Shown piece by piece: positions 46,542-63,011 of a DNA stretch of 64,000 bases. The notes under the pieces were generated by a model. That model did not search any database. It was not told the origin of the DNA and saw nothing but the letters and a program-made list of their open reading frames with translations. The stretch's first letter is position 1, and each line of letters opens with the position of its first letter. This DNA is from Planctomycetota bacterium (GTDB lineage: Bacteria; Planctomycetota; Phycisphaerae; Phycisphaerales; UBA1924), in NCBI GenBank assembly GCA_017303555.1, contig JAFLCN010000019.1, positions 21,565-85,564 on the forward strand. Direction: 5' to 3'. A program made the translations under genes and the position numbers.

Positions 46542-46607
46542 ATTACATCGACAGGCTGTCTTGCAGCGAGTAAACGCGGAGTGGTTTCACAACTCGCATG
46601 AGGTAGT

Positions 46608-46643
46608 TCAACAGAAAAACGGCCCGAGCTTTCGCCCGGGCCG
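46608..46643 (-). terminator. Terminator of the rpoBC transcript
   Basis: CGGCCCG (46620-46626) pairs with CGGGCCG (46637-46643); in the minus direction the stem is followed by GTTTTTCTG. It lies 37 bp past the rpoC stop. Confidence 0.85.
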
Positions 46644-46680
46644 CACTGAATTCACGTTCTCATTCCCGCGAAGCGGAACC

Positions 46681-51040
<4,360 letters not shown>

Positions 51041-51048
<8 letters not shown>

Positions 51049-51418
51049 TGTTCATCCTCAACCGGACATGCCGGAAATCGTCGTTGTCGCGTTCTTGCTG
51101 CTGCCGCCGCTTCAAATTTTCGAATCCAACTTTTCCGAGCAACCGATCAGGCACCAGCAATTCGATCCCGAAATACCACTTATCCCGCTTGAATTCCTCG
51201 TTGACCTGACTCCCGAGAACAGAAAGCACCTCGAACAAATCGAACCACTCTGTCGAGACTGCCTGCGTTTCAATTCCGATTCCCAATTTCCAATCCGCCT
51301 GCGTTCCCGTGACCGAATCAACCTTGAGCGCAACCGGAAGAGCCTTGTTGAGCGTTTCAAGCTCACGCTCGATGTGGAGCACAACCCTTGAAACGTACTT
51401 GTCCCGACTGTTCCACAT
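51041..51418 (-). CDS. Uncharacterised 125-residue protein between rpoB and rpoC
   Basis: A 125-residue ORF that starts seven bases after the rpoB stop and overlaps the rpoC start by eight bases, so it fits the operon perfectly. The sequence is rich in charged and hydrophobic residues in a folded-protein pattern ([61 protein letters not shown]) with no signal peptide or membrane helix. Base composition is lower in GC than rpoB and rpoC. I do not recognise a family. A role tied to RNA polymerase is suggested only by position; recent insertion is the alternative. Confidence 0.6.
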
Positions 51419-51424
51419 GGCCCA

Positions 51425-55300
<3,876 letters not shown>

Positions 55301-55633
55301 CCGAAGTCCTTTCGTCCGATGGATAACTCCGCCGCGCCGATAAAAATCGCCGCAGGGAGTCATACCCCGACCTGGTTCACAAGCCTTTTGTGCTCACGCC
55401 GAGAGTTTCAGTTCAAATCGCCCAAGTGTGCCGAGTTCGCCGCCGCCGTGTTCGCTGCCGAACCCGTCAGTATACACCCCCTGAGATCAACCCCGCTTGC
55501 CCCCCGCAAGCCCAACTTGACTTTTTTGTCGAAAGTTTCTCCATCTCACCCAAATTTCTGTTCGGTTGGCATTCGGATTGCCGCGCCACGCTCCCCCACA
55601 GAACCCCCTATTTCAAATAGCCTTCTGGAATCG
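55301..55633. other. Spacer upstream of rpoB
   Basis: A 333-bp divergent spacer. On minus, TATACT at 55474-55469 is a candidate -10 for rpoB, giving a leader of roughly 160 bases; a good -35 is not seen at 17 bp. T- and C-rich stretches near 55518-55560 raise the local AT content. No gene recognised. Confidence 0.4.
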
Positions 55634-55666
55634 GACGAACGAGAAGCGCGTTCGTCTCGATATACT
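55634..55666 (+). promoter_or_regulatory. Toxin-antitoxin operator and -10 element
   Basis: GACGAACG (55634-55641) and CGTTCGTC (55649-55656) form a perfect 8-bp inverted repeat with a 7-bp spacer, directly before TATACT (55661-55666), a good -10. This is the arrangement expected for autorepression by the Phd-type antitoxin. Confidence 0.55.
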
Positions 55667-55695
55667 ACTAGTTGGAAACTGGTTGGAGTGCAGCC

Positions 55696-55944
55696 ATGGA
55701 AACGATCGGTGCTTTCGATGCCAAAACACGCTTGAGCGAACTACTCGATCGCGCTTCCCGCGGCGAGACCTTCCAAATCACCAAGCACGGCCGCGCCGTC
55801 GGAAAAATCGTCCCTCCCGATTCCGTGCGCGACGCCTCGGCAATCGCTGAGGCCGTCGCCCGCCTCAAGAGCTTCCGCGGCACCTTCAAGGGCATCAGCC
55901 GCGAAGAGCTGCTCTCACTCAAGCACGAATCACACAGGTTCTGA
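55696..55944 (+). CDS. Phd/YefM-family antitoxin
   Basis: An 82-residue antitoxin of the prevent-host-death family. METIGAFDAKTRLSELLDRASRGE is the classic DNA-binding N-terminus, followed by FQITKHGRAVGKIVPP. The C-terminal part (residues about 45-82) would wrap the toxin. GGAG lies eight bases before ATG 55696. The toxin gene starts one base after the stop. The promoter has an 8-bp inverted repeat likely bound by the antitoxin-toxin complex. Confidence 0.9.
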   Translation: METIGAFDAKTRLSELLDRASRGETFQITKHGRAVGKIVPPDSVRDASAIAEAVARLKSFRGTFKGISREELLSLKHESHRF

Positions 55945-55945
55945 C

Positions 55946-56359
55946 TTGGCCCTTATCCCAGATATCTCCGCGATCCTCGCAATAGCCTTCGACGATGAGG
56001 ACGCCGCCTACGCCGAGGCGGTCATCGAGGCGATCGGTGCTGACGAAGCCATCGTCCCAACTCTCTTCTGGTTCGAACTCCGAAACGCGCTCATCATGGG
56101 AGAACGCCGCAAACGCCTCACGCCCGTCCGCACCGCCGCATTCCTGTCCGATCTCGCACTCCTGCCCTTCAGCGTCGACGAATCTCCGCGCGAGGCCATC
56201 GTCCTCGATCTCGCCCGGCAACACGCCCTCACCGTCTACGACGCCACATACCTCGAACTGGCCCAGCGAAAAAACCTGCCACTCGCGACCCTTGACGATG
56301 CCCTCGTAAAGGCCGCAATGGCCGCGGCCATCGCCGTCTTCAAGCCGGCCTCAAAGTAG
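55946..56359 (+). CDS. PIN-domain toxin, VapC type
   Basis: A 137-residue PIN-domain ribonuclease. Acidic residues of the active site are visible: Asp in LIPDISAIL, Glu in VPTLFWFELRNAL, Asp in TVYDATYLELAQ and Asp in LATLDDALVKAA. VapC toxins cleave tRNA or rRNA when the antitoxin is degraded. The start is TTG 55946 directly after the antitoxin stop, so translation is coupled. Its 3' end overlaps the convergent zinc-ribbon gene by about 20 bp. Confidence 0.88.
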   Translation: MALIPDISAILAIAFDDEDAAYAEAVIEAIGADEAIVPTLFWFELRNALIMGERRKRLTPVRTAAFLSDLALLPFSVDESPREAIVLDLARQHALTVYDATYLELAQRKNLPLATLDDALVKAAMAAAIAVFKPASK

Positions 56360-57881
56360 CTCCGTGACTTGTGCCCTCTCGCTCCCGCCCGCATTCGGGG
56401 CACTTCGCTCCAATCTCAATTCCTGTCATCCGATAGCAGCACCCCGCGCAAAGGCCCTTGCGGCGGCGACGTTCCTCTTTCAACCAGACCGCTCGTCGCC
56501 AAGTGAACCCGATGAGCAGCCAAATCGCCGCGAAGAACACCAAATCCGCCAGCAGCCCGAACCAAAGCACGCGAGTCGGCCACCATCCGCTGTTGGTCAC
56601 GCCCCCCAACACCGGAATCTCTATTCGAACGCCGGACACCAGCAGCGGGAAGCCCGATGTGCGGCCCATCCCCGCCGTCACAGGCGGTGTGCCCTTCATT
56701 CCTTTATTGAATCGGATGTCGTAGCACTCGATTCGGCGTGCCATGCACCGCCATGGAAACCCGAAAGCATCGTCGACCACGCTCGGCATCATCTCATCGA
56801 ACGTTCCGTGCAGAACGGGCGGAACGGGCTGCTCGATGGAGATCGACCACCACGGCGAGGCTCCTTCGACCGCCACAACTCCGTCTCCGTAGTGCATGTC
56901 TTTCCATTGCTCGATCCGTGCGGCATCCTCAACGTCGCTGTTCACCGTCGTTCGGGCGAGCGAATTCACAACTGTCCAACGCCACGCGCGCCCATTCTCC
57001 CTCAATGGGGTCTCGCCCCACTCGAATCTCGCATTCTCACCCAATCGAAACAGCCACACTGCTTCGAACGCGCTGGCGACAATCACAATGCCAAACGCAC
57101 ACGACACACCCACAACCAGCGCAGAGACCGCGCGGCGGAACATCCCGATCGGCGTTCGTCCCTTCTCTTTGAGTCCTTCAATCGCCTGCGCTTCGTGCTT
57201 CGTGCCCTTCCAGCGACGAATACCCACGAGCGCCAGTTCCGGCAGTGCGAGCAGTACGCCCCACCAAGCCCCGCCAAAGACGACACCCGGCCACAGGATT
57301 CGCGTCGGCCACACCCCGCTATTCCAGCCCCAGCGCGACAGAAATGTGTGGTGCTCCCATCCGATCTGAGCGCGGGGCAACCCGTTGCTGCCAACACCCA
57401 GCAGTTCACCGTCATCCGCTCGCCGCCCCTCGGCCATTTCGCGCAGCAACTCCGGTCCCGGGCGCCGACTCGACAAACTCACAATCGGCCAGCCGTACGC
57501 AAAATCCGTGACGAACGGAACGTCATGATCGCGCACGGCGCTCTCGACCGGCGGCATCAACCGTTCCATTCCGTAGCACCACCAGCGCGGCCGCACCACC
57601 GCTTCGAACCCGGGCAACACACCCAACTGATATGCCTTCAGTTCGTCATCGCTCCGCACCCACGAAGTCACCACTACAGAGAATGTGCTCCGCTCTTCTT
57701 GCCATTCCCACATGCTCCCGTCGGGGAAGCCCGGACTGATGCCGCGAGCTATGGACGGTGCAAATCGCCGAAGCGCAAATGGGCTCCCGCCGAACGCGTA
57801 CGCGACCAAAGCAATCAGCAGCGCCAGCGCACTGCCGCACAGCCAATAGCACGCAACTCTTTGAACGACGCCGCGCCGCAT
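56340..57881 (-). CDS. Internally duplicated zinc-ribbon membrane protein (AYGWP family)
   Basis: A 513-residue protein made of two tandem copies of the module seen singly at 44853-45644 and 45663-46541. Copy one: helix near residue 20, FAYGWPIVSLSSRR, VWPTRILWPGVVFGGAWW. Copy two: helix near residue 265 (ALVVGVSCAFGIVIVASAF), DAFGFPWRCMARR, WWPTRVLWFGLLADLVFF. Only the second copy ends in the zinc ribbon CAGCCYRMTGIEIGAKCPECG. The two modules suggest an internal gene duplication or fusion of adjacent paralogues. ATG 57881. It stands between rplL and rpoB on the same strand. Function unknown. Confidence 0.8.
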   Translation of the reverse strand: MRRGVVQRVACYWLCGSALALLIALVAYAFGGSPFALRRFAPSIARGISPGFPDGSMWEWQEERSTFSVVVTSWVRSDDELKAYQLGVLPGFEAVVRPRWWCYGMERLMPPVESAVRDHDVPFVTDFAYGWPIVSLSSRRPGPELLREMAEGRRADDGELLGVGSNGLPRAQIGWEHHTFLSRWGWNSGVWPTRILWPGVVFGGAWWGVLLALPELALVGIRRWKGTKHEAQAIEGLKEKGRTPIGMFRRAVSALVVGVSCAFGIVIVASAFEAVWLFRLGENARFEWGETPLRENGRAWRWTVVNSLARTTVNSDVEDAARIEQWKDMHYGDGVVAVEGASPWWSISIEQPVPPVLHGTFDEMMPSVVDDAFGFPWRCMARRIECYDIRFNKGMKGTPPVTAGMGRTSGFPLLVSGVRIEIPVLGGVTNSGWWPTRVLWFGLLADLVFFAAIWLLIGFTWRRAVWLKEERRRRKGLCAGCCYRMTGIEIGAKCPECGREREGTSHGATLRPA

Positions 57882-57923
57882 GCTCGGACCCCAAGCCCCT
57901 CTTCAGCCTACCACGCATCCGCA

Positions 57924-57961
57924 CTCAAAAAGACAGAAGGCCCGGTCGCCCGGGCCTTCTG
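57924..57961 (-). terminator. Rho-independent terminator after rplL
   Basis: CAGAAGGCCCGG (57934-57945) pairs perfectly with CCGGGCCTTCTG (57950-57961) around TCGC; on minus it is followed by TCTTTTTGAG. It shows rplL is not in one transcript unit with rpoB. Confidence 0.92.
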
Positions 57962-57989
57962 AAAAACGCACTGTTCCAACCAGTCAGCC

Positions 57990-58391
57990 TTAGGCCAGCT
58001 CGACCGTGCCACCCGCATCGGTGATGGTCTTCTTGAGCTTCTCGGCCTCGTCCTTCGACAGGCCGGTCTTGATCGCCTTGCCCGGGGCATCGACGAACGC
58101 CTTGGCTTCCGCCAGGCCCAGACCCGTCGCCTCGCGGACGACCTTGATGACCTGGATCTTCTTGGCAGCATCGACCGCCTTGAGGACCACGTCGAAGCTG
58201 TCCTTCTCTTCGGCCTTCGCCGCGCCGCCGCCGGCCGCGCCGCCAGCCATCACCACCGCGCCACCGGCCGCGGCCTCGATGCCGTAGGCATCCTTCAGGT
58301 ACTTGCCCAGATCAACGGCTTCCTTCAGGCTGAGGCCAGCCAGTTTGTCGCCGATTTCTTTCACCTTCGCATCAACAGCAGTGTCAGACAT
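57990..58391 (-). CDS. rplL: 50S ribosomal protein L7/L12
   Basis: A 133-residue L7/L12, the multi-copy stalk protein that recruits translation factors. N-terminal dimerisation domain ([23 protein letters not shown]), an Ala/Gly hinge, and the C-terminal domain [22 protein letters not shown] with [24 protein letters not shown] 58391 has GAAGGG eight bases upstream; the track reading from TTG 58397 is less likely. No rplJ lies upstream, although rplJ-rplL pairing is nearly universal. A strong terminator follows. Confidence 0.96.
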   Translation of the reverse strand: MSDTAVDAKVKEIGDKLAGLSLKEAVDLGKYLKDAYGIEAAAGGAVVMAGGAAGGGAAKAEEKDSFDVVLKAVDAAKKIQVIKVVREATGLGLAEAKAFVDAPGKAIKTGLSKDEAEKLKKTITDAGGTVELA

Positions 58392-58665
58392 GTTCAAACC
58401 CTTCTAAAACAGGGACTTGCGGCACGCCGCTCATCCGATCGCGTCCAAGAGGTCACGGGGCAATCCCGCTCTTTAACCCAGCGGCTTTCGCCGTACGGGC
58501 CAGTCAGACGTGGAGGGGATTCTTGGCGCGCCAACCCAACCGGGCAAGCCGGGGGATTCCGAGCCATTCCGGCTCCGAAACTCGCCACCTCCACTCGCCC
58601 TTGACCCCGCCCAGCCCCAAACAGAAGGATTCGCCGGATGAGACCGAGGGGAAGGGGCGAACAAC

Positions 58666-59442
58666 TTACTGCATCGCCGCCCGGACCGCCTCCATGTAGC
58701 GATCAAAGCCGTCCAGCCGGATAAAGCCGAGCCGTGGAAACTCGATATCGAGGATCACAAAGACCACCAGCGCGATCAGGAACGCAAACCCAAAGAAGTG
58801 CATCACGCTCCGCTGCTTCGACACCGACATGTCAAACCCCGCGAGCATCGCGCACCCGAGCGAGACGACGACGAGCATCAGGATGACGATCGTCGGCACA
58901 TGCAGGTCCGCCGACGCCGTGCGCAGCGTGGCCACATCGAACACCTCGTTCAGCGCCGGGATCATCAGCGTCGTGGTCGCAGGGGTTGGCGACTGCGCAC
59001 ACGCGGCAACACTCTTCGCCCACAACTTCTCCTGCACACTCGCCGCCTTCGCCTGCTGCGTTCGCACATTCTCCATATCTGGAACAGCGCGATAGACCTC
59101 GAGCCGCGCATCCGTGTACGCGCGGAACAGATCTCGGATCTCCGCCTGCCGATCCGCCGGAAGCAGATCGACACGCAGGTACGCCGTCCCGATGGCATTG
59201 GCCTCGTTCACGATCTGCATGCGCCGCGCATCGAATCGTGCCGCGGCACCCGAAAACGTGAACGCAATCAGCAGCCCGAGCAGCGCGAACACCGCCGCCT
59301 CCACAGCGCCCGTTCCAGTCTTGCCCGGATCCTGACCCTGCTTCTGCATCTTCTTGCCGACCCGTCGACCCGCTTCGATGCAGCAGAGCACACCAACAAA
59401 CAGCCCAACCACGATCAGCGGCGAACTCGAATAGAGATTCAT
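58666..59442 (-). CDS. DUF4239-like membrane protein
   Basis: A 258-residue integral membrane protein with about four helices: LIVVGLFVGVLCCIEAG, AAVFALLGLLIAFTFSG, VPTIVILMLVVVSLGCAMLAG and FFGFAFLIALVVFVILDIEFP. A cytoplasmic region between helix two and three is rich in charged residues (FDARRMQIVNEANAIGTAYLRVDLLP). This layout, especially the A-x3-FTFSG-x4-FDxRR segment, is typical of the bestrophin-like DUF4239 family. GGGAGG precedes ATG 59442. Ion transport is suspected for the family but not shown. Confidence 0.82.
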   Translation of the reverse strand: MNLYSSSPLIVVGLFVGVLCCIEAGRRVGKKMQKQGQDPGKTGTGAVEAAVFALLGLLIAFTFSGAAARFDARRMQIVNEANAIGTAYLRVDLLPADRQAEIRDLFRAYTDARLEVYRAVPDMENVRTQQAKAASVQEKLWAKSVAACAQSPTPATTTLMIPALNEVFDVATLRTASADLHVPTIVILMLVVVSLGCAMLAGFDMSVSKQRSVMHFFGFAFLIALVVFVILDIEFPRLGFIRLDGFDRYMEAVRAAMQ

Positions 59443-59536
59443 GCGAGACCTCCCGGAACGTGCAGCCTATCGAGCGGACAAAGGCTGGTATTCTGGTTCA
59501 CCCGGCCGAATCGGTTTCACGCCCATAGCCTCTGCC

Positions 59537-60565
59537 ATGCGATGCCTTTTTCTTGCAATCGTGTTCACTCTCGTCGCCTGCGACCGCTCGCCATCGGCCA
59601 CCCCACCGGCCGCGCCGACCACGTCAGGAACCCCCGCGCCCACGGCTACGACCGCCGCGAACTCCGCTCATTCCATCACCAGCCCCGAGCTCCGCATCGT
59701 CGCGCTCAGCCCCGCTCTTGCCATCATCCTCCGCGATCTCGGCTACGAAGATCAGATCGTCGGCCGCCACGCCTACGACATCGCGCTCGATCCGAAAATC
59801 CCCACCTGCGGCGAACTCGGCACCATCGACTACGAAAAACTCGTCAACGCCAAGCCCACCCACATCTTCATCCAGTGGGGCGCACAAGAACTGCCGCCAC
59901 GCCTCACCGACCTTGCCAAAGCCAACAACTGGATCGTCCAGAATCTCAACCCGCTCACGCTCGACGAGATCGAAGCCGCGGCACGTTCCATGGACCAGAC
60001 CATCTTCGACTTCGCGACCCGCGATCTTGATACGAAACTCGCCGCGGCACCAACCGGCCAGCCCGATCATCTCAAGCCAGCCATGCCCTTCGAGAACGCC
60101 ATGCACATGGCCTGGTCGAACCGGGGCCCGCTGATGCAGTCCGCCGGAAAGATCCTCCTCGTCTCCGGCACCAAACCCATCGGCGCACTCGGCCCCACAA
60201 GCTTCCATTACCAACTGCTCCAACGCCTCGGCTCCACGCCAGTCCCCGCAACCGGCGGACCATGGATCACCCTCGACCTCGAAGACCTGAACAAGCTCGC
60301 ACCCGACGGCATCATCCTTTTCGCCCCGCGCCCGCCTCGATCATCCGCACCCAAAGCTCCAACTCCCGACGACCTCATCGCCCTCTTCGGCCGCGCCGGC
60401 GAACTCAATATCCCCGCGTTCCAGAACAAGCGTGTCGCTTTGATCGACGACCCCTACTGCCTGACGCCAAGCACAGCCATGATTCCGATCGCGGACCAGA
60501 TCACAGAAATCGTTTCAAACTGGGGTCAGGCGGCGCAAGAGAAGGCCGACGCGTCAGGAAACTGA
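59537..60565 (+). CDS. BtuF-like periplasmic binding lipoprotein
   Basis: A 342-residue lipoprotein: lipobox LVAC with Cys 15, a Thr/Ala/Pro linker, then a helical-backbone metal-receptor fold (LRIVALSPALAIILRDLGYEDQIVGRH, IPTCGELGTIDYEKLVNAKPTHIFIQWG). This fold includes BtuF and siderophore or haem binding proteins, and the opening SPALAIILRDLG and CGELGTIDYEKL pattern is close to cobalamin binders. No permease or ATPase is adjacent. ATG 59537 was taken at the lipoprotein signal. With the cobalamin riboswitch 19 kb away, B12 binding is a reasonable guess; the substrate is not proven. Confidence 0.8.
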   Translation: MRCLFLAIVFTLVACDRSPSATPPAAPTTSGTPAPTATTAANSAHSITSPELRIVALSPALAIILRDLGYEDQIVGRHAYDIALDPKIPTCGELGTIDYEKLVNAKPTHIFIQWGAQELPPRLTDLAKANNWIVQNLNPLTLDEIEAAARSMDQTIFDFATRDLDTKLAAAPTGQPDHLKPAMPFENAMHMAWSNRGPLMQSAGKILLVSGTKPIGALGPTSFHYQLLQRLGSTPVPATGGPWITLDLEDLNKLAPDGIILFAPRPPRSSAPKAPTPDDLIALFGRAGELNIPAFQNKRVALIDDPYCLTPSTAMIPIADQITEIVSNWGQAAQEKADASGN

Positions 60566-60585
60566 GGTCGCGAGTTCCACTGCGA

Positions 60586-60622
60586 TAGGACCCATGGGTC
60601 CCATGGGACCCATAAGTCCCAT
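60586..60622. repeat. GGGACCCATGGG palindromic repeat before argS
   Basis: Overlapping palindromes GGACCCATGGGTCC (60588-60601) and GGGTCCCATGGGACCC (60596-60611), continued by CATAAGTCCCAT. The 28873-28906 hairpin has the same flavour. It falls in the argS leader and could form a hairpin in the mRNA. Confidence 0.6.
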
Positions 60623-60653
60623 TTCCCCTTTCTCCCTCTTACACTCCCCTCCA

Positions 60654-62558
60654 ATGTCCGCATTTTCCGACCCCATCGCTCTTCTCGATTCCGCCTTCCG
60701 CAGCGCGACCAGTGCCGCCTTCCCGGAAGTCGGCGATACCGATCCTCTTATTACCGCCAGCAAGCAGGCGGCGCTCGGCGACTTCCAGGCCAACGTCGCG
60801 ATGAGCCTTTCGAAGCGCGTCGGCAAGCCGCCGCGTGAAGTTGCCGGCGCGATCGTTGCCAAAGCAACCTCGAACCCTGAACTTGCCCAGATCGCCGAGC
60901 CTTTCACCGACAAGTCCATCGCCGGACCCGGCTTCATCAACATTCGTCTCAAGGGTGATGCGCTCGCGGCACTCCTCACATCGATAGACACCAAGTCGCT
61001 CGGCGTGCCCGTGCCGCAGGTGAAGGAAACCATCGCCGTCGATCTCTGCGGCGTCAACCTCGCCAAGCAGATGCACGTCGGCCACCTGCGTGCGACCATC
61101 ATCGGCGATGCGCTCGCCCGCGTGAACGAGCGCCTCGGCCACAACGTCGTCCGCCAGAATCACCTCGGCGACTGGGGTCTTCCTATCGCGATGGTCACGG
61201 CCAAGATCGCGGCAGACGCGAAGGCCGGCAAGATCAACCTGGACACCCTCAAGCTCGATGATCTCGACCGCGCGTACAAGGCCGCGCAGCGCGAGTGCAC
61301 GGCGGATGAAGATGGCCTTGCTTCCGTCGAGAAGTTCAATCTCGGTCCCAAAGCTCGCGCCGAGCTCGAAGAGCAGGTCAACGGCGCCCGCGAAAAGCTT
61401 GCCGCGGCAAAGCTCACGCTCGTCAAGCTCCAGTCGCACGATCCCGAGATCTACGCCGTCTGGGAACGCATCGCCAAGATCACGGTTGATGAATGCGTTG
61501 CCGTGTGCGCACGCCTGCACGCGATCGTCCGCGCCGAAGACACCGCCGGTGAATCGAGCTATTCAAACGAGCTCGGCGAAGTGGTGGACGATCTCGTCAA
61601 GCGGGGAATCGCCGTTGAATCCGATGGCGCACTCGTTGTCCATCTCGATGGTCCGGACGATCTCAATGACCACGGCCAGAAGATCAACGAGCCGTGCATC
61701 ATCCGCAAGTCCGACGGCGGATTCCTCTACGCCACCACCGATCTCGCGGGCATCCGTCGTCGCGTTCGTCAGTTTGGCGCATCACTCCTTGTCTACGCGG
61801 TCGATGCACGCCAGAGCCTGCACTTCCAGCAGGTCTTCGCCGCGGCACGCAAGGCCGGCTACGCCAAGATGCAAAGCGGGCAGAACGCGATCCTCCGCCA
61901 CGCCGGCTTCGGCATGGTGCTCGGCGATGACGGCCGCCCGTTCAAGACCCGCAGCGGCGAGAACGTGAAGCTGACCGACCTGATCGACGAAGCCCACGAA
62001 CGCGCCGGCGTCGAAGTGAATCGTCGCTCTGCCGCGCTGCCCGAGGCCGAGCGCAACAAGATCGCCGAAGTCGTCGGCGTTGCCGCGATCAAGTACGCCG
62101 ATCTCTGCAACGACCGGATGAAGGATTACGTCTTCAGCTTCGATCGCATGGTCGCGTTCGAAGGCAACACCGGCCCGTATCTTCTTTATGCGTTCGCACG
62201 CATCCAGAGCATCCTGCGCAAGGCGCAGGCTGAAAAGAGCATCGACACCGGCCCGAACGCGCCGTTCCGCAAGGCCCCGCTCGCGATCGTGCAGCCGCAG
62301 GAAAAGACGCTCGCGCTCGCCATATTGCGGTACCCCGGCGCGCTCCGCTCGATGGCTGATTCGTGCGAACCCCATCGCCTCTGCGGCTTCCTCTACGATC
62401 TCGCCGGCGCATTCAGCAGCTTCTACGACGCATGCCCGGTGCTCAACGCCGACAACGAGGCGACCGTGCTCTCGCGCTTGCGTCTCTGCGACCTGACCGG
62501 GCGCGTGCTGCACGACGGCTTGACGACGCTCGGGCTTCCGACCGTTGAACGGATGTAG
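60654..62558 (+). CDS. argS: Arginyl-tRNA synthetase
   Basis: A 634-residue class I ArgRS that charges tRNA-Arg. N-terminal tRNA-contact domain (ASKQAALGDFQANVAMSLSKR), the HIGH motif as MHVGHLRATIIGDAL, QNHLGDWGLPIAM, the catalytic-end segment FKTRSGENVKLTDLIDEA in place of canonical KMSKS (typical of ArgRS), and the anticodon-binding C-terminal DALR domain. An insertion after the HIGH domain (residues about 195-260) is rich in charge. ATG 60654 starts MSAFSDP; the longer reading from 60594 runs through a palindromic repeat and is rejected. Confidence 0.96.
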   Translation: MSAFSDPIALLDSAFRSATSAAFPEVGDTDPLITASKQAALGDFQANVAMSLSKRVGKPPREVAGAIVAKATSNPELAQIAEPFTDKSIAGPGFINIRLKGDALAALLTSIDTKSLGVPVPQVKETIAVDLCGVNLAKQMHVGHLRATIIGDALARVNERLGHNVVRQNHLGDWGLPIAMVTAKIAADAKAGKINLDTLKLDDLDRAYKAAQRECTADEDGLASVEKFNLGPKARAELEEQVNGAREKLAAAKLTLVKLQSHDPEIYAVWERIAKITVDECVAVCARLHAIVRAEDTAGESSYSNELGEVVDDLVKRGIAVESDGALVVHLDGPDDLNDHGQKINEPCIIRKSDGGFLYATTDLAGIRRRVRQFGASLLVYAVDARQSLHFQQVFAAARKAGYAKMQSGQNAILRHAGFGMVLGDDGRPFKTRSGENVKLTDLIDEAHERAGVEVNRRSAALPEAERNKIAEVVGVAAIKYADLCNDRMKDYVFSFDRMVAFEGNTGPYLLYAFARIQSILRKAQAEKSIDTGPNAPFRKAPLAIVQPQEKTLALAILRYPGALRSMADSCEPHRLCGFLYDLAGAFSSFYDACPVLNADNEATVLSRLRLCDLTGRVLHDGLTTLGLPTVERM

Positions 62559-62561
62559 CCA

Positions 62562-62984
62562 ATGCCTCCTCCGATCCGCCGCCTTCTTGAAACCGCCATC
62601 TACGTCGCCGACGTCCGCGCCTCGCGCGATTGGTATGCCCGCGTTTTCGGCCTCGCGCCGCTCAACCCAAATCACGATCATCGCCTCTGCGCAATGGACC
62701 TGCCCGGGGCGCAGGTGCTGCTGCTCTTCCTCAAAGGCGGCACGACGCAACCCCTCCACTTCGCCAAAGGTTCTATCCCGGCGCACGATTCACACGGCAC
62801 GACGCACTTTGCCTTCGCGATCGATGCCGCGCAGCTCCAGCCCTGGCGCGATCACCTCGCCTCGCTCAACATCCCCGTCGAAAGCGAAATGAAATGGGAG
62901 CGTGGCGGCACAAGCCTCTACTTCCGCGACCCCGACGACCACCTGCTCGAACTCGCCACACCGGGCTTGTGGCCGACGTATTAG
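62562..62984 (+). CDS. VOC (glyoxalase/bleomycin resistance) family protein
   Basis: A 140-residue vicinal-oxygen-chelate protein with the beta-alpha-beta-beta-beta repeats: LETAIYVADVRASRDWYARVFGL, then HFAFAIDAAQLQPWRDHLAS and SLYFRDPDDHLLELATPGLW. Candidate metal ligands are His in GTTHFAF and Glu in LLELATPG. Members include dioxygenases, lyases and antibiotic binders, so the substrate is unknown. It starts three bases after argS and is probably cotranscribed. Confidence 0.88.
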   Translation: MPPPIRRLLETAIYVADVRASRDWYARVFGLAPLNPNHDHRLCAMDLPGAQVLLLFLKGGTTQPLHFAKGSIPAHDSHGTTHFAFAIDAAQLQPWRDHLASLNIPVESEMKWERGGTSLYFRDPDDHLLELATPGLWPTY

Positions 62985-63011
62985 AAGATTCGAGAGCGAC
63001 TGTGTTGGAGT

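Noticed and set aside
58394..58594. 66-codon ORF upstream of rplL as a possible short rplJ
   Set aside because: No similarity to L10 motifs, and it lies in the rplL leader.
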